Origin: Arion vulgaris
Lineage: Eukaryota > Mollusca > Gastropoda > Stylommatophora > Arionidae
Assembly (NCBI GenBank): GCA_020796225.1
Contig: CM036768.1
Span: forward strand, 37,063,789 to 37,127,788
DNA: 64,000 bases
Reading direction: 5' to 3'
Shown: one piece after another, positions 1 to 11,879 of the stretch
How the letters are laid out: the number at the start of each line of letters is the position of its first letter
Position numbering within the stretch: the stretch's first letter is position 1
Program-made: the position numbers and the translations under genes
The notes under the pieces: generated by a model
What the model was told of the DNA's origin: nothing
Database searches by the model: none
What the model saw: only the letters and a program-made list of their open reading frames with translations

Positions 1-330
1 CCAGACAACTGACAACGGGTTCCCTGACCTAAATCAGAAAAGGGGCCGGAAAATATAGAGGTTTGATAGAACACTGCAAGTTTGTTTGCAATTGTACTCA
101 ATTCTGTGAGACTATGGTTATTTATTGGTAAAAATATTAATAATATTGATATTCCTTATTGTTAAACTTAACTTGTTGCATAATATAACTTCGATTTAGC
201 ATTTTGTGTTGATTTTAAAATGAATTCGTCTATATACACCAATACTGAAATGCGAGTCACGTGGTGTAGTTGGAGGTCTGATTTCCCATAATTCTTACCT
301 GAGTCCGAAGGCCTATGTGTTTATAGTCGG
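1..330 (+). mobile_element. Partial TIR element at the window start
   Basis: From about position 60 it carries gtttgatagaacactgcaag and then the family body (gtgttgattttaaaatgaat) to an end at gaaggcctatgtg near 320. Confidence 0.6.
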
Positions 331-660
331 CTCTGCACAACCTATGATCCAACATTCCACCGGTTTTAACATTATACTATTTTCTGGCAAGTAGCCAACC
401 ATTGAAAAGTATAAGATAAATTTTCTAAACAATTTTTACTTTAAACGTAACGTATACCATAAACATGCAGACGATTATTTTCTACTAATGAGTTTGGTTT
501 TTTAAAGAAAATTTTCCGTACTAAAATTCTTTCTTTACTAAAAAAAAATACATTTTAATTTGTATTTTGTTTCTTGTATTTCATTAGAAAAACATATTTT
601 AAGATTAAAGTAATTAAAAACATATGTCGATATTAACGAAATGAAATAAAATATCAATAC
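320..660. other. AT-rich sequence without recognised features
   Basis: No open frame, repeat family or RNA is recognisable here; it is very AT-rich. Confidence 0.5.
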
Positions 661-679
661 CAGTTTAAAAAGAAGGGTT

Positions 680-870
680 TAAAAGCCGAAGGATTGACTT
701 AATTTGCACCGGGTTTGGCTGAAATCGGATGCATGTGTCCTAAACGTGTAGAAGTCTATGCGTTTAGGGGCCTACTAAACCAATGTGCAACGTTTACATG
801 TTCTTGGCAAAGATCAAACATATCACAAAGAGTGATTAAAATTGGTCGTAAAGAACGAACGCAAAGAAGA
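680..870 (+). mobile_element. SINE-3 partial copy
   Basis: It matches the 57021-57267 SINE-3 from ggctgaaatcggatgcatgtg to the tail cgtaaagaacgaacgcaaagaa. The 5' third is missing. Confidence 0.6.
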
Positions 871-1095
871 AGATTGCAGCGGGTTTTACCCCATATGGCT
901 CGGTCCCTCTCCGCAGAAATGGCACACCAACTACCGAGAGTATTGCATAAAGCACAAACTCCGTAGCTCCAGCTACAATCCTAGGGGTCTCTGGAAAAAC
1001 TGCACTCGTGAATAGAACGGCGCGGTCCGGATTCGAACCCACGACCTTCGACTCACAAGGCAAAGGGCTTAACCACTCAGCCGCAGAGACCCCCA
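870..1095 (-). mobile_element. SINE-5 with Ser/Leu-tRNA-like head
   Basis: On the minus strand the head reads GGCTGAGTGGTTAAG and, further on, GGGTTCGAATCC, matching the A and B boxes of a type-2 tRNA. A body follows (ctggagctacggagtttgtg) that recurs at 12 and 15.3 kb (minus) and at 34.5 kb (plus). It is a tRNA-derived SINE, not a tRNA gene: the body continues past the tRNA region. Confidence 0.65.
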
Positions 1096-1267
1096 AAACT
1101 CCTGTATTTGAATTCAGATTTAATATAAACATCACAGCAACATTTATCATGTACATTCTCCATTCTCCAGACAGAGATGGATGGATACATTCAGATGATG
1201 TCAGAATGCCAGACTCCCTCTTTTGATAATTGCAGACGCTAGGTGAGCTTGGGATCGCATTTACTTC

Positions 1268-1269
1268 GG

Positions 1270-1300
<31 letters not shown>
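1268..1300. repeat. (TA)n microsatellite
   Basis: About 14 TA units in a row. Confidence 0.95.
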
Positions 1301-1309
1301 GTCTCTAGC

Positions 1310-1560
1310 TCTGACGCCGCTGGCGCTTAGGGTAGGAACAAATGCTCACCATTCTTCTCTATTCTTGACCGTCTTCTGTATTGTGTTCCAGCTATGATTC
1401 ATTTCTTTCAGTTCTTGTTCTACTGTTATCCTCCAGGTCGTTTTGTGTCTTCCACGTTTTCGTTTACCCTCTCGTGTCCATCACAGTGCAGTTTTCATGA
1501 AAGAGTTAGTCTCTATGCGTATCACATGTCCTATCCATTTCCAGCTTCTCCTTTGAATGA
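1310..1560 (-). mobile_element. LINE fragment, minus strand
   Basis: The reverse complement matches the LINE tail found at 15005-15170 (gaagacacaa.acctggagga, gaactgaaagaaatgaatc and gaagaatggtgag). Broken frame. Confidence 0.5.
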
Positions 1561-1595
1561 TCGAGTTCATCTTCCCTTGTTGACACTGTGTAAGC

Positions 1596-2597
1596 CATAG
1601 ATTCCCAAACTTGTTGGGCCCATCGCCCACTTTGCACGACATAAACTATGTAACGCCCCCGATCCCTATTTTAACAGTTTGCCAACGCCCCGCCCCCACA
1701 CACACATATATATATATATACACATGCTCTATTTTCACTTTGACATAGAACATTGATATATTACCAAAGCGATGATTTGGCTAGAATCACAGACTTATAT
1801 CCATGCATGTCTTCTCAGTGACTCAATGAGTATGCTCAGGAAGATTGAAACAGGATGGGCTATGAGACATTGGATAGAATCGCTGGGGAGGTCTAAGCTG
1901 ACAAAGATCAGTTTTATTTTTGTGCCAGGCATGCAGGTGTAAGGGGGAATGAACGTGCGGATAGGCTTGCAGTATGGCTGCTGTCCAAAGCGGACGAGCA
2001 ATGGACCAGGCTGATATTATAAATTCCTTAAGGGAGAGAGGGCGTGTACATGATTCACGTAATAGCGGTGAATCCACAACACTAACCAGACTGCAAGAAC
2101 TCAAAGTTAAGTGTGGTGTAGCTCGACAGGAACGCTATGCTGGCAGACAAAGAAGAATTGTAAACCAACAAAGAACCGGTGTCGTTAGTCGCCACACGCT
2201 GATGGACATACTGAGGGAGAGATCGGAGCACTTATGGACTAATTTGTTCGACGTGCAGTGATGGTGATCCGACGACTAAACTAAACATTGATATATATTT
2301 ATGTCACACATGGTCCATTTTCAAATGATTATATGCATGAAATAGAAAAAAAAAATTGATTAAAAAAAATGGATTGTGTAAGATGAATATAAATGCAGAA
2401 TTCAAATTTTAAATAATTATTCAATCGCAAAATCACGAAAATAATTGATGTTAAAATATATATTATTAATTTCTTCTTTAAGGAGCCACCGACACCTAAT
2501 CGCCTGAACACCCCTTAAATTCTTCTGAACTCACTATCGCCCCCTAGAACGCTTCAGCGACCACTAGGGGCGGTACCGCCCACTTTGGGAAACGCTG
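1596..2597 (+). mobile_element. hAT-type MITE family 2 (TTCCCAAAC ends) interrupted by a LINE fragment
   Basis: The left end catagattcccaaacttg and right end cactttgggaaacgctg are inverted, and the exact 8-bp target duplication GTGTAAGC lies at 1588-1595 and 2598-2605. The body contains the cgcccac repeats shared with 20941 and 60436. A LINE piece interrupts it at 1762-2283. Confidence 0.82.
1762..2283 (+). mobile_element. 5'-truncated LINE 3' end (RNase H region) nested in hAT MITE
   Basis: The insert is flanked by the repeat aacattgatatat. A frame with one missing base reads P-G-[H]-A-G-V-R-G-N-E-R-A-D-R-L-A, the distal RNase H motif of LINE elements. The end, gacgactaaactaa, recurs at 41150. 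Stops and a frameshift make it dead. Confidence 0.7.
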
Positions 2598-2836
2598 GTG
2601 TAAGCAGTTCTTGGTTAAGGAATTCAACATCTTCACTTCATGTTTCCAGAAGACAGTTGGGAAAGAATGTACAAGTACATGCTACAGTACGCATTGGATA
2701 GTATTTTTAAACTGATACTGATTTTGTGGGTTACTACCACAAAAGGGGAAGTAACACAAAAATATATATATAATTATGCGATTAGTTTCATAAGTTCAAA
2801 GGTCTTCCTCTTCAAACACTTCATATTGATCCCTTG

Positions 2837-3060
2837 TTAACCACTCTGTGCGATTTGTATGTAATCTGAGCCTAAGAGCGATTGTGCGTTGTGCCAGTTA
2901 TGCGCCTGCAAGTAGCCCGCACATCCGATTTCTGCGACGATTTTTTTATTCACTGGGGTAGCTTCCTAGGGCTTACATCAGTCGCCTCTTACGATATGTC
3001 TTGTATGACGCAGTGTTACTATTCTTTGCTTCACCAGTGGGATCAAAGAACATCCTCTTT
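2837..3060 (-). mobile_element. SINE-2 copy
   Basis: Reverse-strand match to the 59970-60232 SINE-2: gtgcgatttgtatgtaatctg through gcctgcaagtagcccgcaca to ttctttgcttc. Diverged. Confidence 0.7.
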
Positions 3061-3967
3061 ATCCATCTTAAACTCTCCCACAATCAATGGAAACATGTCT
3101 GCTTCTTACTTCTGCGAACACCTGCATGTTCAGGACAGTAGATCCACGCAAGGCTATTGAGGTTAGAAGCCTCTATAGGCTACATTTACTCATACCACAA
3201 TCTACCTCTATGGACCTTCCGCAGAATTGTTTATACTGTAGACAACATCTAGCACAGACAAATTGTTTTCAAGTTTAAAGTTACAAAGAGATAAGTTGTT
3301 TCCGTGATTTTAGTTGTCAGCAAGAAGTCCTTCTGTGTGCCCCACAATTTCTCCTTCAAACTGTGTCTCAAGAGACCAGGTTTGAGACTGTAGTTCAATG
3401 ATGAGGTGGCACGTTTGCAGAATAGGTTGTGGAGTCTAGGGACACTTTCGACATGTGCATCGGTCAGTTTGTGCAGCTTTCATTTTGCCGAGATGGGTTT
3501 GTAATCTACATTGCCCTGTGGTGGTTTATTGATTTTAAAATGTGCTACTTCGAAACCAAGACATAACACTTAATAATCACATGAACAGACGCCTACCACA
3601 ACACACTACAAAGTGCCAGCTGTGTGGACATTATCATGAAACCGTTCATCCCCACCTCTTCAGGTACCAAGCGCAAGATGATGTCAGGAAGATCCTCCTT
3701 CCTCCAAGGCCAGATAAATGAAACACATTAGATGGAACAAAAGAACAACTTACAAACACATGCAGATACCACTATCTAGCATTAGGTCGAAGGGTAAGAG
3801 CTCAAAGGCCGCTTGATCATTGAAGAAGAAGAATGGAGGGTAGATAGACTCTACTAACGTATGCACAAACAGCACCAGCAAAGGACAGAGACACATATCC
3901 TGTATGAGTATTCAACATACAACTAACAGAGTACACACACATACATGTCCAGCCACCATGTCAGTCC

Positions 3968-4585
3968 AAGTCAAGTTATAGGGAGATATACACAAACTCC
4001 AGTTAACTACTAACTACTTTAGAAATATACAAGTTATATGGAGATATACACAGACTCCAGTTGACCACTAACTACGTTAGAAGTATACAAGTTATATGGA
4101 GATATACACAGACGCCAGTTGACCACTAACTACTTTAGAATATACAAGTTATATGGAGATATAGACAGACTCCAGTTGACCACTAACTACGTTAGAAAGT
4201 ATACAAGTTATAGGAGATATACACAGATTCCAGTGACCACTAACTACTTAGAAATACACAAATGGAGTCTGCAAACGCTGTTGGAAAAACGAGAAAATGA
4301 ATGGAAAAGCAGACATCATTAATAATCTACGTTAGAAGTATACAAGTTATATGGAGATATACACAGACGCCAGTTGACCACTAACTACGTTAGAAGTATA
4401 CAAGTTATATGGAGATATACACAGACTCCAGTTGACCACTAACTACGTTAGAAGTATACAAGTTATATGGAGATATACACAGACTCCAGTTGACCACTAA
4501 CTACTTTAGAAATATACAAGTTATATGGAGACACAAACTCCAGTTGACCACTAACTACTTTAGAAATACACAAATCGATGTCTGC
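3968..4585 (+). repeat. 58-bp minisatellite with higher-order duplication
   Basis: About ten units beginning agatatacacagactccagt, with small indels. The flank following the array (tctgcaaacg..atgaatggaaaagca) occurs both at about 4266-4315 and 4580-4622, so array plus flank was itself duplicated with a period near 308 bp. Confidence 0.9.
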
Positions 4586-4754
4586 AAACGTTGGGAAAAA
4601 GGAGATGAATGGAAAAGCAACAAACTATATTAAAGTTCTTCCGTCATTGTTGACGAGCGCTGACCTAGCATACACATCATTTTATTTTTTTGTTGAAACT
4701 ATTTTACATTATTCCAAAATGTTGGTTATTGGTTACTGGACGTCTGCTTCTTCT

Positions 4755-4890
4755 TCTTCTCCCGCTATGAATTCATGCGTAGTCAGTGCATCCAGTATGG
4801 TGCTTCTGTCTGATTTTTGCACAAAGGCTTGCTTTCCCTATCATCAGTGTCCATCGCTATTCCGGAGAGCCTTCTCCTACTTCAGACGTG
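4755..4890 (+). repeat. Repeat I copy (CTATGAATTCATGCGTAGTC)
   Basis: About 130 bp shared with 34918-35050 and 36815-36950: ctatgaattcatgcgtagtc, a cttctgtctgatttttgc segment and an atttcagagg-like end. Unknown class. Confidence 0.6.
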
Positions 4891-5060
4891 GTTACTGAAC
4901 TTATGTCATTGTACTCTGGGCAACCCATAGGTGCTCAGTCTCCCCCATACGATATCGAAGGGTATGCATACTGATGGTTCCCGTGGCTCGCTGGTTAAAG
5001 ACATTCCTCACTCTGGCTCTGAGGAATTCAGTTCTACTTGTACAACGGGTTCTAAAATAT
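4880..5060 (-). mobile_element. LINE RNase H-type 3' end fragment
   Basis: The reverse complement matches the C-terminal tail after the RNase H remnant at 31800-31935 (accatcagtatgcatac, gagactgagcacctatggg). Similar pieces lie at 20215-20390. Confidence 0.6.
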
Positions 5061-5410
5061 ACCAAAATGTAAAAACATAACTAAAACAATTGCCATATTT
5101 ATTTCTGGCATATGTATTTTTTGTGTTTTCTGTTTGAAGAATCTAAAAATAGATCATTGATCGTCGGATACTTTCTGTAACATATGTGACACTCAACATT
5201 AGTATTATAGTGTCACATTGTTGGAAACACCTGGCAATTATTAAATTACTCACACCTCTAAGGCCTTACATTGATGCATAGTTGTGTACAAGCAGGTGTT
5301 CCAGGTAATGACAGAGAAATGTTTGCATCAACAACATCTGTAGTCGGGATGCGAGGATGAACAAGTGGGGCACACTCCAGTCATTAAACTTCTAGTATCA
5401 TCAGCATCAT

Positions 5411-5576
5411 CAGTGGCGGCTCGTCATTAAGGGCCAGTGGTGCCGAGCCCCACCAAAAAGAATGTGCAATGTGTATTTATTATTTTATAAATTAAAATAT
5501 AACCTAACCCAAAACCATAATTTTCCCAAAAAATGTCTCTGGCCCAACAAAAAAAAAAGATAACGAGCCGTCACTG
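5411..5576 (+). mobile_element. hAT-type MITE family 1 (CAGTGGCGG ends)
   Basis: Ends CAGTGGCGGCTCGT and ACGAGCCGTCACTG are inverted repeats, flanked by the 8-bp direct repeat AGCATCAT (5403-5410, 5577-5584). CA-G-N-G-G ends with 8-bp target duplications are typical of hAT transposons. The 166-bp body is non-coding. Confidence 0.85.
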
Positions 5577-5584
5577 AGCATCAT

Positions 5585-5845
5585 CATCCTATAGCTTGTC
5601 CTGAGTAGAACTTTGCCACCCTAACAGTCCTTCGGAATACATCTTCTTCTCATTGACCAGATGTTTCATCTCTGTAACCATCATGATCAAATCATCAGTC
5701 GCATAGTGAATCTACCTTCTCCCTGATCTTCCTCTTCGTCTCCTTCCATAGTGATCTTCTTCAGCCATTTAGTCTTTTTGGATGTCAAAATTACTTTAAT
5801 TTTTGCATTCTTATTTGTAGCATCAGCAATTTTCTTTGGCTGTGA
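5585..5845 (-). mobile_element. LINE fragment, FGHIKR family
   Basis: On the minus strand it corresponds to the family region found intact-like at 50141-50431: a segment about mutual with KIREGEGRFTM, and the phrase gacaagctataggatgatg at its end. Several stops. Confidence 0.5.
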
Positions 5846-6000
5846 CTTCTATCTGGATAGATCTGTTTGTTCTCTTCTCTGTCCATAATATACTTCTAGT
5901 ATACATGCAAATAATATAACAGTTGTTACTAGTGGTTGATCAGACATTAGTCTGATTTCATTACCTTCTCCTGCTTTTAGTTTCCGTACACTAAAACAAG

Positions 6001-6254
6001 AGAACCGAGTAGTGTAGTTGTTAGTGAACTCGCTTCTCAAGGCTGGTGGTCTGGGCTTAACTCCCACAGTGTGCGTGAAATTTTCCAGCCTCAAGTGGGT
6101 ACCAGACATGCTCTGGGAAACTAAAGGCGGCCGGCGTGATGTTGACCACATCACCCATCGTGTGCCGACGGTCAATGAAAAATACGGGCCTACACTGTAT
6201 TGCCCTATATACCACGAGGTATGAAAGGGTTCCTTTACTTTTACTTTTTTTTTT
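6001..6254 (+). mobile_element. SINE-1, complete 254-bp copy with 13-bp TSD
   Basis: The exact repeat ACACTAAAACAAG flanks it (5988-6000, 6255-6267). The head has a tRNA-like A box region (gtagtgtagttgttagtgaa) and a B-box-like ggcttaactccc, then a conserved body (gtgccgacggtcaatgaaa) and a T-rich 3' end. Other copies are at 17636 and 32990. Retroposed by a LINE. Confidence 0.85.
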
Positions 6255-6339
6255 ACACTAAAACAAGTTTTCCATTAGAATGGCCAGATAAGAACAGAAC
6301 AGAGTAGGCTCATCAATTAACATCAAACTGGTACGGTTA

Positions 6340-6705
6340 ATCACTGGAAGCTGTTGGAGATATTGCCAAGGAAATATGAGCAAATATGGGTATGCCCGGG
6401 AGTGCAATGAAGGTACTCCAAACTGAAACTGAACTGAACAAGCACTGTTTTTAATCATGAAATGAAAATCGTGGCATATCCTAAAGGACGTAGCCATCAA
6501 CCACAATAAACGAGTCGTTGATTTTCTAGGCACCACTTATACGTTCAGTAGTTTGTCATTGTTTTTTGAACGATGAGGTCTACTTTACCTTTGTAAAAAT
6601 CCCACGGACACAAATTTGCTTCAAACTTGCCCACCGTGGGGTTTGAACCAGGTACGCTTGAGTTCGTGATCCAGCTTACTACCGCTTGAGCTACAGACGC
6701 CCACT
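6340..6705 (-). mobile_element. SINE-6 copy
   Basis: On the minus strand it begins gcgtctgtagctcaagcggt and has ggttcaaacccc, then ttgaagcaaatttg and a body shared with 19803, 26428, 37200 and 55818. tRNA-derived head with A and B boxes. Confidence 0.7.
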
Positions 6706-6849
6706 TTAATCATACAATTTTTAAATGAGAATTCCCTTACACAATATATAACAACATTCATACGGTCGACAGTAGAGCACTGTTCATTTATATCAGCGTT
6801 GGCAAAGCTCAAAGCTATGTTCTAGAAATGTCTATACAATGAACTATAC

Positions 6850-7320
6850 ACACATACCACCAAATGGATCTTTTGAATTTTTTTTCCTCTGAGTAAAACA
6901 TTTTGGCTTGTGATGTGGCTTGTTGGAACATTGGTACCATCCATAAGGTTTGTCACATGACATGTTGTAGTTTAAGAGTTAACTCGTGTTGCAGAACTTG
7001 GAAACTGATGACGCATCTATGATGATGCTCGTCCAGCACGAGTGATGATGACCACACAATTTTCATCCAAAGAAATGTTGTTACGTTATGTTCTTGTACA
7101 GTGTGAGCAAGGTATACTTGCGCTTGTGGGGAGTTTTACTGCCTTTCTGTTTTGACGTTTTTGTTCCATCCGTCCTGTTCTACCTGCCTCGCATGCCGAG
7201 GAACCGTGTCGAAGAAGTGTGCGCCAGGGTGATTAATCCGACGCATCTATACTAACAAATAGTAAACAGAGCTCTATATGAATTTTGTAAACTTTCAAAA
7301 CACAAAAGATCCATGCCCCA
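6850..7320. other. No recognised feature
   Basis: Unique-looking sequence with no open frame of interest; a short segment near 7130-7260 is more GC-rich. Confidence 0.4.
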
Positions 7321-7323
7321 TCC

Positions 7324-7476
7324 CAGTGGCGGTTCGTGCTAAGTTTTGTTGATTGGGCCAGACATATGTTTTTTGTGAAAAATCAAGGTATTAGGTTAGG
7401 TTATATTTTAATTTATACACGTTAAACATTTTTTGGTGGGCTCGGCCCACTAGCCCTTAATGACGAGCCGCCACTG
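7324..7476 (-). mobile_element. hAT-type MITE family 1
   Basis: A reversed copy of the 5411 element, with ends CAGTGGCGGTTCGT and ACGAGCCGCCACTG and an exact 8-bp target duplication CCCCATCC on each side. Confidence 0.85.
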
Positions 7477-7577
7477 CCCCATCCCATGTTTTAATTATCA
7501 ATCTTGAACTGTCTTGTTTCTCCATTGGTTACAGTATTCTCTTGTCTACATCTGATTATCTATTTAAACAGGATATA

Positions 7578-7818
7578 TTCTCTTCATAACTCCACTGTAT
7601 ACAGTCTTCTACTAACTCCACTGTATACAGTCTTCTACTAACTCCACTGTATACAGTCTTCTACTAACTCCACTGTATACAATCTTCTACTAACTCCACT
7701 GTATACAATCTTCTACTAACTCCACTGTATACAGTCTTCTACTAACTCCACTGTGTATAGTTTTTACTAACTCCACTGTATACAATCTTCTACTAACTCC
7801 ACTGTATACAGTCTTCTA
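7578..7818 (+). repeat. 26-bp minisatellite
   Basis: Nine units beginning actccactgtatacagtctt, with a/g changes and one shortened unit. Confidence 0.93.
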
Positions 7819-7839
7819 AGTTTAGGAAAACTAGGCATG

Positions 7840-8260
7840 AAGAAACAATTATTAAGATAAATAAAATTCAGACAAATAAAGTATTTTGGGCACATAAAAA
7901 GACATGACACCATGATAAAATCGTTACTAGAGGAGAAAGTTGAAGAGCAAGAGGAAGACCGAGAGATAAGTGGGAGGAAACTTTAAGAAATGGACAGGTT
8001 ACAGTCTGGCAGAGTGCAACACCAAGGCGAAAGACAGAGGATGCTGGAGATTCATTACAGTCAACCTTCGATGTGGAGACGGCACCTGATGATGATGATG
8101 ATAGTCTTCTACAACAGAACACAAGAAAAGAAGACGAGAGGAAAACCACCAAAAATAGGTTTAGTTTACATAGTAGAATCTTGTCAAAAAGCAAAATTAA
8201 CTATCATCCACGCCACTAGAACAGTGCAATAGTAGGACACTGGGTAACTACCTAGTAACA
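7840..8260 (+). mobile_element. LINE fragments, two families joined
   Basis: At 7840-8000 are remnants of K.RYFGHIKRHD..IKSLLE (FGHIKR family). At 8100-8260 are remnants of NRTQEKKTRGKPPK, close to the family at 32154-32369. Stops interrupt both. Confidence 0.55.
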
Positions 8261-8603
8261 GTTTGACGACAAAAGAAGAAGAATTGGATAGGACAGGAGA
8301 TAAAAAGCAATAGATATGACACACATTGCGAGAACGGCTGATAGTATATCAAAGTGGATCTTTGGGCAGCTAAGGCCCGTGGGGAAGAGTCAGTCCGTCA
8401 AACATTTTTGGCAGACCACCAAGGTATATAAAACATACACTTTAACCATTAAGTGGAACACAATTAATTTAGGAAAATTACACACACAAACACACAAACC
8501 ACCTTACAGAATCAGTGTTAGAAAATAAATATAATAATAAGTTCATAAACAGTATCCTTTAAGAATGATGTCTTCAAATCTCTGATGGGACAAGTAAGTT
8601 AAA

Positions 8604-9050
8604 GAAGTCTTATCTTATCTTATCTTATCTTAACCACATTTGCCGTGAAGCGTCGTGGGAGAGTTAGTTTCCTATCTTGTGCCAGGTGTGTTGCGCTTGA
8701 CGTTGTCAGTCCATGCTTTCGCAGGGACTCTGAGATGTTATCTATCCATCTTGTTCTTGGCCTGCCTCGTGCTCTGCGCCCTGAGTGTCGATTATTATAG
8801 GCACGTGATGGTAGTAAATGTGGTTCCATTCTCATTAAATGGCCGAACCACTTGAATCTTTGCTTCTCGATGTACTGTATGCATGGTATAGTACCAACGA
8901 TGCTTCTGATATTCTCGTTTCTCACTCTATCTCGCCTTGTAACGTTGACAGCTTTTCGTAGACATCTCATTTCACATGTTGTAATCTTTCTTTCTTGTGT
9001 CTTAGTCAGGGCCATGTTTGGCACTGATAGCAGAGAGTTGGAATAAATAT
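8604..9050 (-). mobile_element. LINE 3' fragment, WFGHLMRM family, TAAGA tail
   Basis: A 134-aa open stretch on the minus strand reads CEMRCLRKAVNVTRRDRVRN, then KQRFKWFGHLMRM and RGRPRTRWIDNI. This is the region after the reverse transcriptase core in many invertebrate LINEs. The 3' end carries a (TAAGA) tail at 8604-8630. No RT core is present. Confidence 0.75.
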
Positions 9051-9259
9051 GCAGTTTATCAGTTGTCGTTTGACTGCCATGTTAATGCTTGGATGTTTTA
9101 ATAGTGGTGACAGTTGGTATGTCACTGCATTTGCCTTCTGGCATCTGGTCTGCACATGTAAATACCCTACCGTTCTGCAAGTTCTGTCGTAGGCTCATCT
9201 TTATAGAAGTGTAATTTATAGAAGAATAGTTAAAGAAGTGTTGGTGGATAAACCAACTC

Positions 9260-9692
9260 TTTCTTTCTTTCTCGAAACCTGTTTGCCTTGCCGCGTCAGG
9301 TCAAGAAAAGATTTCTAAAACGGGCCCTTGTATGCGCTTCGTAGATAGTGTCTTTCGTCGCCTCTGTTATCTCTGAGGTCCATCTTTTGCGTGGCCGACC
9401 TTTGTTTTGTACCCATTGTATCGGAGCAGCATTGCTCTTTGGGGTGCACTGTCTGTTGATAATCTGCTTACGTGGCCGAACCATTTAATTTGTTGTTTCT
9501 TGATGAAGTCTAGTACTGATGTTGTACCCACTTTTTCCTGATGTCTTCATTTCTCAACCGGTCTCTTCTTGTTACACCCATCATTCTGCGTAGACACTTC
9601 ATCTCTGTCGTGACTAGTTTTCTTCTATCATTTGTTGTCAGTGTCCAGGTTTGGCACTGGTGACATAATGTGGGAAGAAAGATTGTCCCCAC
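9260..9692 (-). mobile_element. 5'-truncated LINE insertion with 10-bp TSD
   Basis: The exact repeat AAACCAACTC flanks it (9250-9259, 9693-9702). The minus strand reads LPTLCHQCQTWTLTTND, RRDRLRNEDIRKK, then a frameshift and GRPRKRWTSEI, with a GAAA-rich tail. It belongs to the same subfamily as 57741-58159. Confidence 0.85.
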
Positions 9693-9845
9693 AAACCAAC
9701 TCAGATGCTGCAAAGACAGAGTCGTTGTTTTAGGGGGGTTGTTTAAAGACCAGAAACTATACAGACAGTCGTATTTCATTATACGGCCAGCATGTCTCCG
9801 AGATCAAACGTGTGATTTCCACCCTGTGTTGTCGAGGTTCTCAGG

Positions 9846-9935
9846 CGGAGCAAAAGAATAGTAACACTGCAACCTACAAGGAATGTCGTAAGAAGCGACT
9901 GAGGTAGGGCCTAGGGAAGCTACCCTAGTATGTTC
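9846..9935 (+). mobile_element. SINE-2 5' fragment
   Basis: gcaaaagaatagtaacactg through cgtaagaagcgactgag to agggaagctaccctagta matches SINE-2. Confidence 0.6.
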
Positions 9936-10084
9936 ATAAACCGGAACTAGCCTAGTCAGTAAATTTGTGAAGTAGTAAGTGTTCTTTGGCGTAGATCCAA
10001 GCCAAAATATGCGGCATTAAAAAGATCATTAAAGAGTGCTCATCATATGATGCAAGAAGGAACGTCACACTTAGTCAAAAAGGT

Positions 10085-10310
10085 TCTTATTCTTCTTCTC
10101 TTCCACCATTTACTTCTTTATAGAAGTGTTGGGGTGAAACGTAGTGATCTTGTGTGTGCTTGTTTTAAGGCACTTTGTAAGCTGATATTCATGTTTGTAA
10201 GGTTGTTCTTGATGCCGTCGCTCCATCCTTTGCGTGGTCTTCCTCTTGCCTTGTACTCATTATACTTTTTCTGTGTGGCTCTCTGTGGTAGGCGATACCA
10301 GGGCATTCTG
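10085..10310 (-). mobile_element. LINE 3' fragment
   Basis: The minus strand reads YKARGRPRKGWSDGI and ends KQAHTRSLRF, like the LINE ends at 9.3 and 58.0 kb. Confidence 0.6.
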
Positions 10311-10599
10311 GTCAGGTGTCAAAAAGGTTGCAAATTACAAAAGGCTTTTTGGCGTAGATCCAAGACCAAATATAAGGCGATAAAGGGATCATTAAAGAGA
10401 AATGTATTCACGATGTCTGGAAAGTGTTTGACTGCCGGCATGGCAGACTTGAACATTTCCGAAGACCGAAAACTTCGGATGCGCTTATCCTACACTAGTA
10501 GGGGTTTAACGGGGGCGCAACGTTCTAACAGTTCTTGGCAAAGGCTATTTATATATCACAATAAGAACGATCAAAATGGTCGAGAGGAACGAACGAAAC

Positions 10600-10750
10600 A
10601 AACAGCTAGCATAGTAAATAAAACGCGTTATAGAAATCGCATGTGCTGGCCTACTTGTAGGCGCATAACTGGCACAACGTACAATCGCTCTTAGGTTCAG
10701 ATCACATAAATATCACAAAGAGTGGCTTAACAAATAGTCGATATGGAGCG
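10600..10750 (+). mobile_element. SINE-2 3' part
   Basis: From catgtgctggcctacttgta to ggagcgatcgaagaataat; same as the 3' half of 59970-60232. Confidence 0.7.
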
Positions 10751-11191
10751 ATCGAAGAATAATAAGAAGACAAAAAAAAGTGATTTCGATTTAATCTGTG
10801 CAATTGGTAAATGGTAATATGATATAATCATGGTGGAGGTAGATGGTAGGTACACAAGTAAGGCGCATAAAACTTCTAAGCTATACCACATGTTACATAA
10901 TGGAAATATCATATAAGAAACGAAAAGTGATTTTAAAAATGCCTTACTTTCCAGGGAGGATTACTGCGGATTATTTCTTTATTCTGTGTCGCGATAATCC
11001 TGCGCTAATCTTTTTTAAGATATTGCGCAATACAGTTAGAAAAACATGACCAGATTTGGACATGTCTGTGCAGGAAATTCAATCACAATATTCTTATCAA
11101 ATCTGTAAGCTACTAGTTTATAATTTAATATCCATTTCTATTTCTCTCTCCATCCTCCTATACATCTCTCATTCCCATTTTACAGTTTTCC

Positions 11192-11325
11192 CTAAGTAAT
11201 ATGTAATTAATGTAAGTAATATGTAATTAATATAAGTAATATGTAATTAATGTAAGTAATATGTAATTAATGTAAGTAATATGTAATTAATGTAAGTAAT
11301 ATGTAATAATTAATAAGTAAGTAAT
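11192..11325 (+). repeat. 20-bp minisatellite
   Basis: Six to seven units of taagtaatatgtaattaatg. Confidence 0.93.
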
Positions 11326-11339
11326 ATAAATTGTTACAG

Positions 11340-11690
11340 AAGAGTCCTTGTATATTTGGATAGAGAAGATAGAATTAGAAGTAAAAAAGATCCTATCCAG
11401 AAAGAACTTACCAAAATTTCAAATAAAACTGGCTGATGTTACAAATAAGAGAAAAATTGAGATATTTTGGACATATAAAAAGACATGAAGGGCTGGAGAA
11501 GACCATGATCGAAGGAGACATACCGGCAAAGAGAATAAGAGGAAAACCACGGAGAAGATGGATTCAGGATGTAACTGATGGTTTGAACATGACGGCTGCA
11601 GAGGCAGGGCATCTGTCCTATGAGAGACAGAAATTATGGAGGACTGTTGGGGTGGCAAAGTTCTGTTCAGGACAAGCTATTTGATGATGC
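11340..11690 (+). mobile_element. LINE 3' fragment, FGHIKRHEGLEKT family
   Basis: An 82-aa stretch reads LRYFGHIKRHEGLEKTMIEG, RGKPRRRWIQDVTDGLNM and ends near FCSGQAI. Related pieces lie at 5585, 28270, 37411 and 50141. Fragment only. Confidence 0.75.
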
Positions 11691-11879
11691 TGATGAATAT
11701 ATCATTTCTAAATTATAAAAGTTGTCGATGGAATTTATGTAATTTATCAAAACTTTGTTAGAGTATCCGGAGTTCAAATTGTTTAGGTCCGGCTCCTGAT
11801 AAATAAAAAAATTACCCATATAAGGTATATATGGTGAACAAGCAACAAAGTGAAAAATAACAGCAGACGTCTTTAAAAA

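Noticed and set aside
1030..1090. Functional tRNA gene (Ser/Leu-like)
   Set aside because: A and B boxes are present but the sequence continues as a repeated body and the acceptor stem does not close cleanly; it is SINE-5. The heads of the other SINEs were rejected for the same reason.
10047..10694. 215-aa plus-strand frame
   Set aside because: Composite of a reversed LINE piece and SINE-2 sequence; no protein family features.
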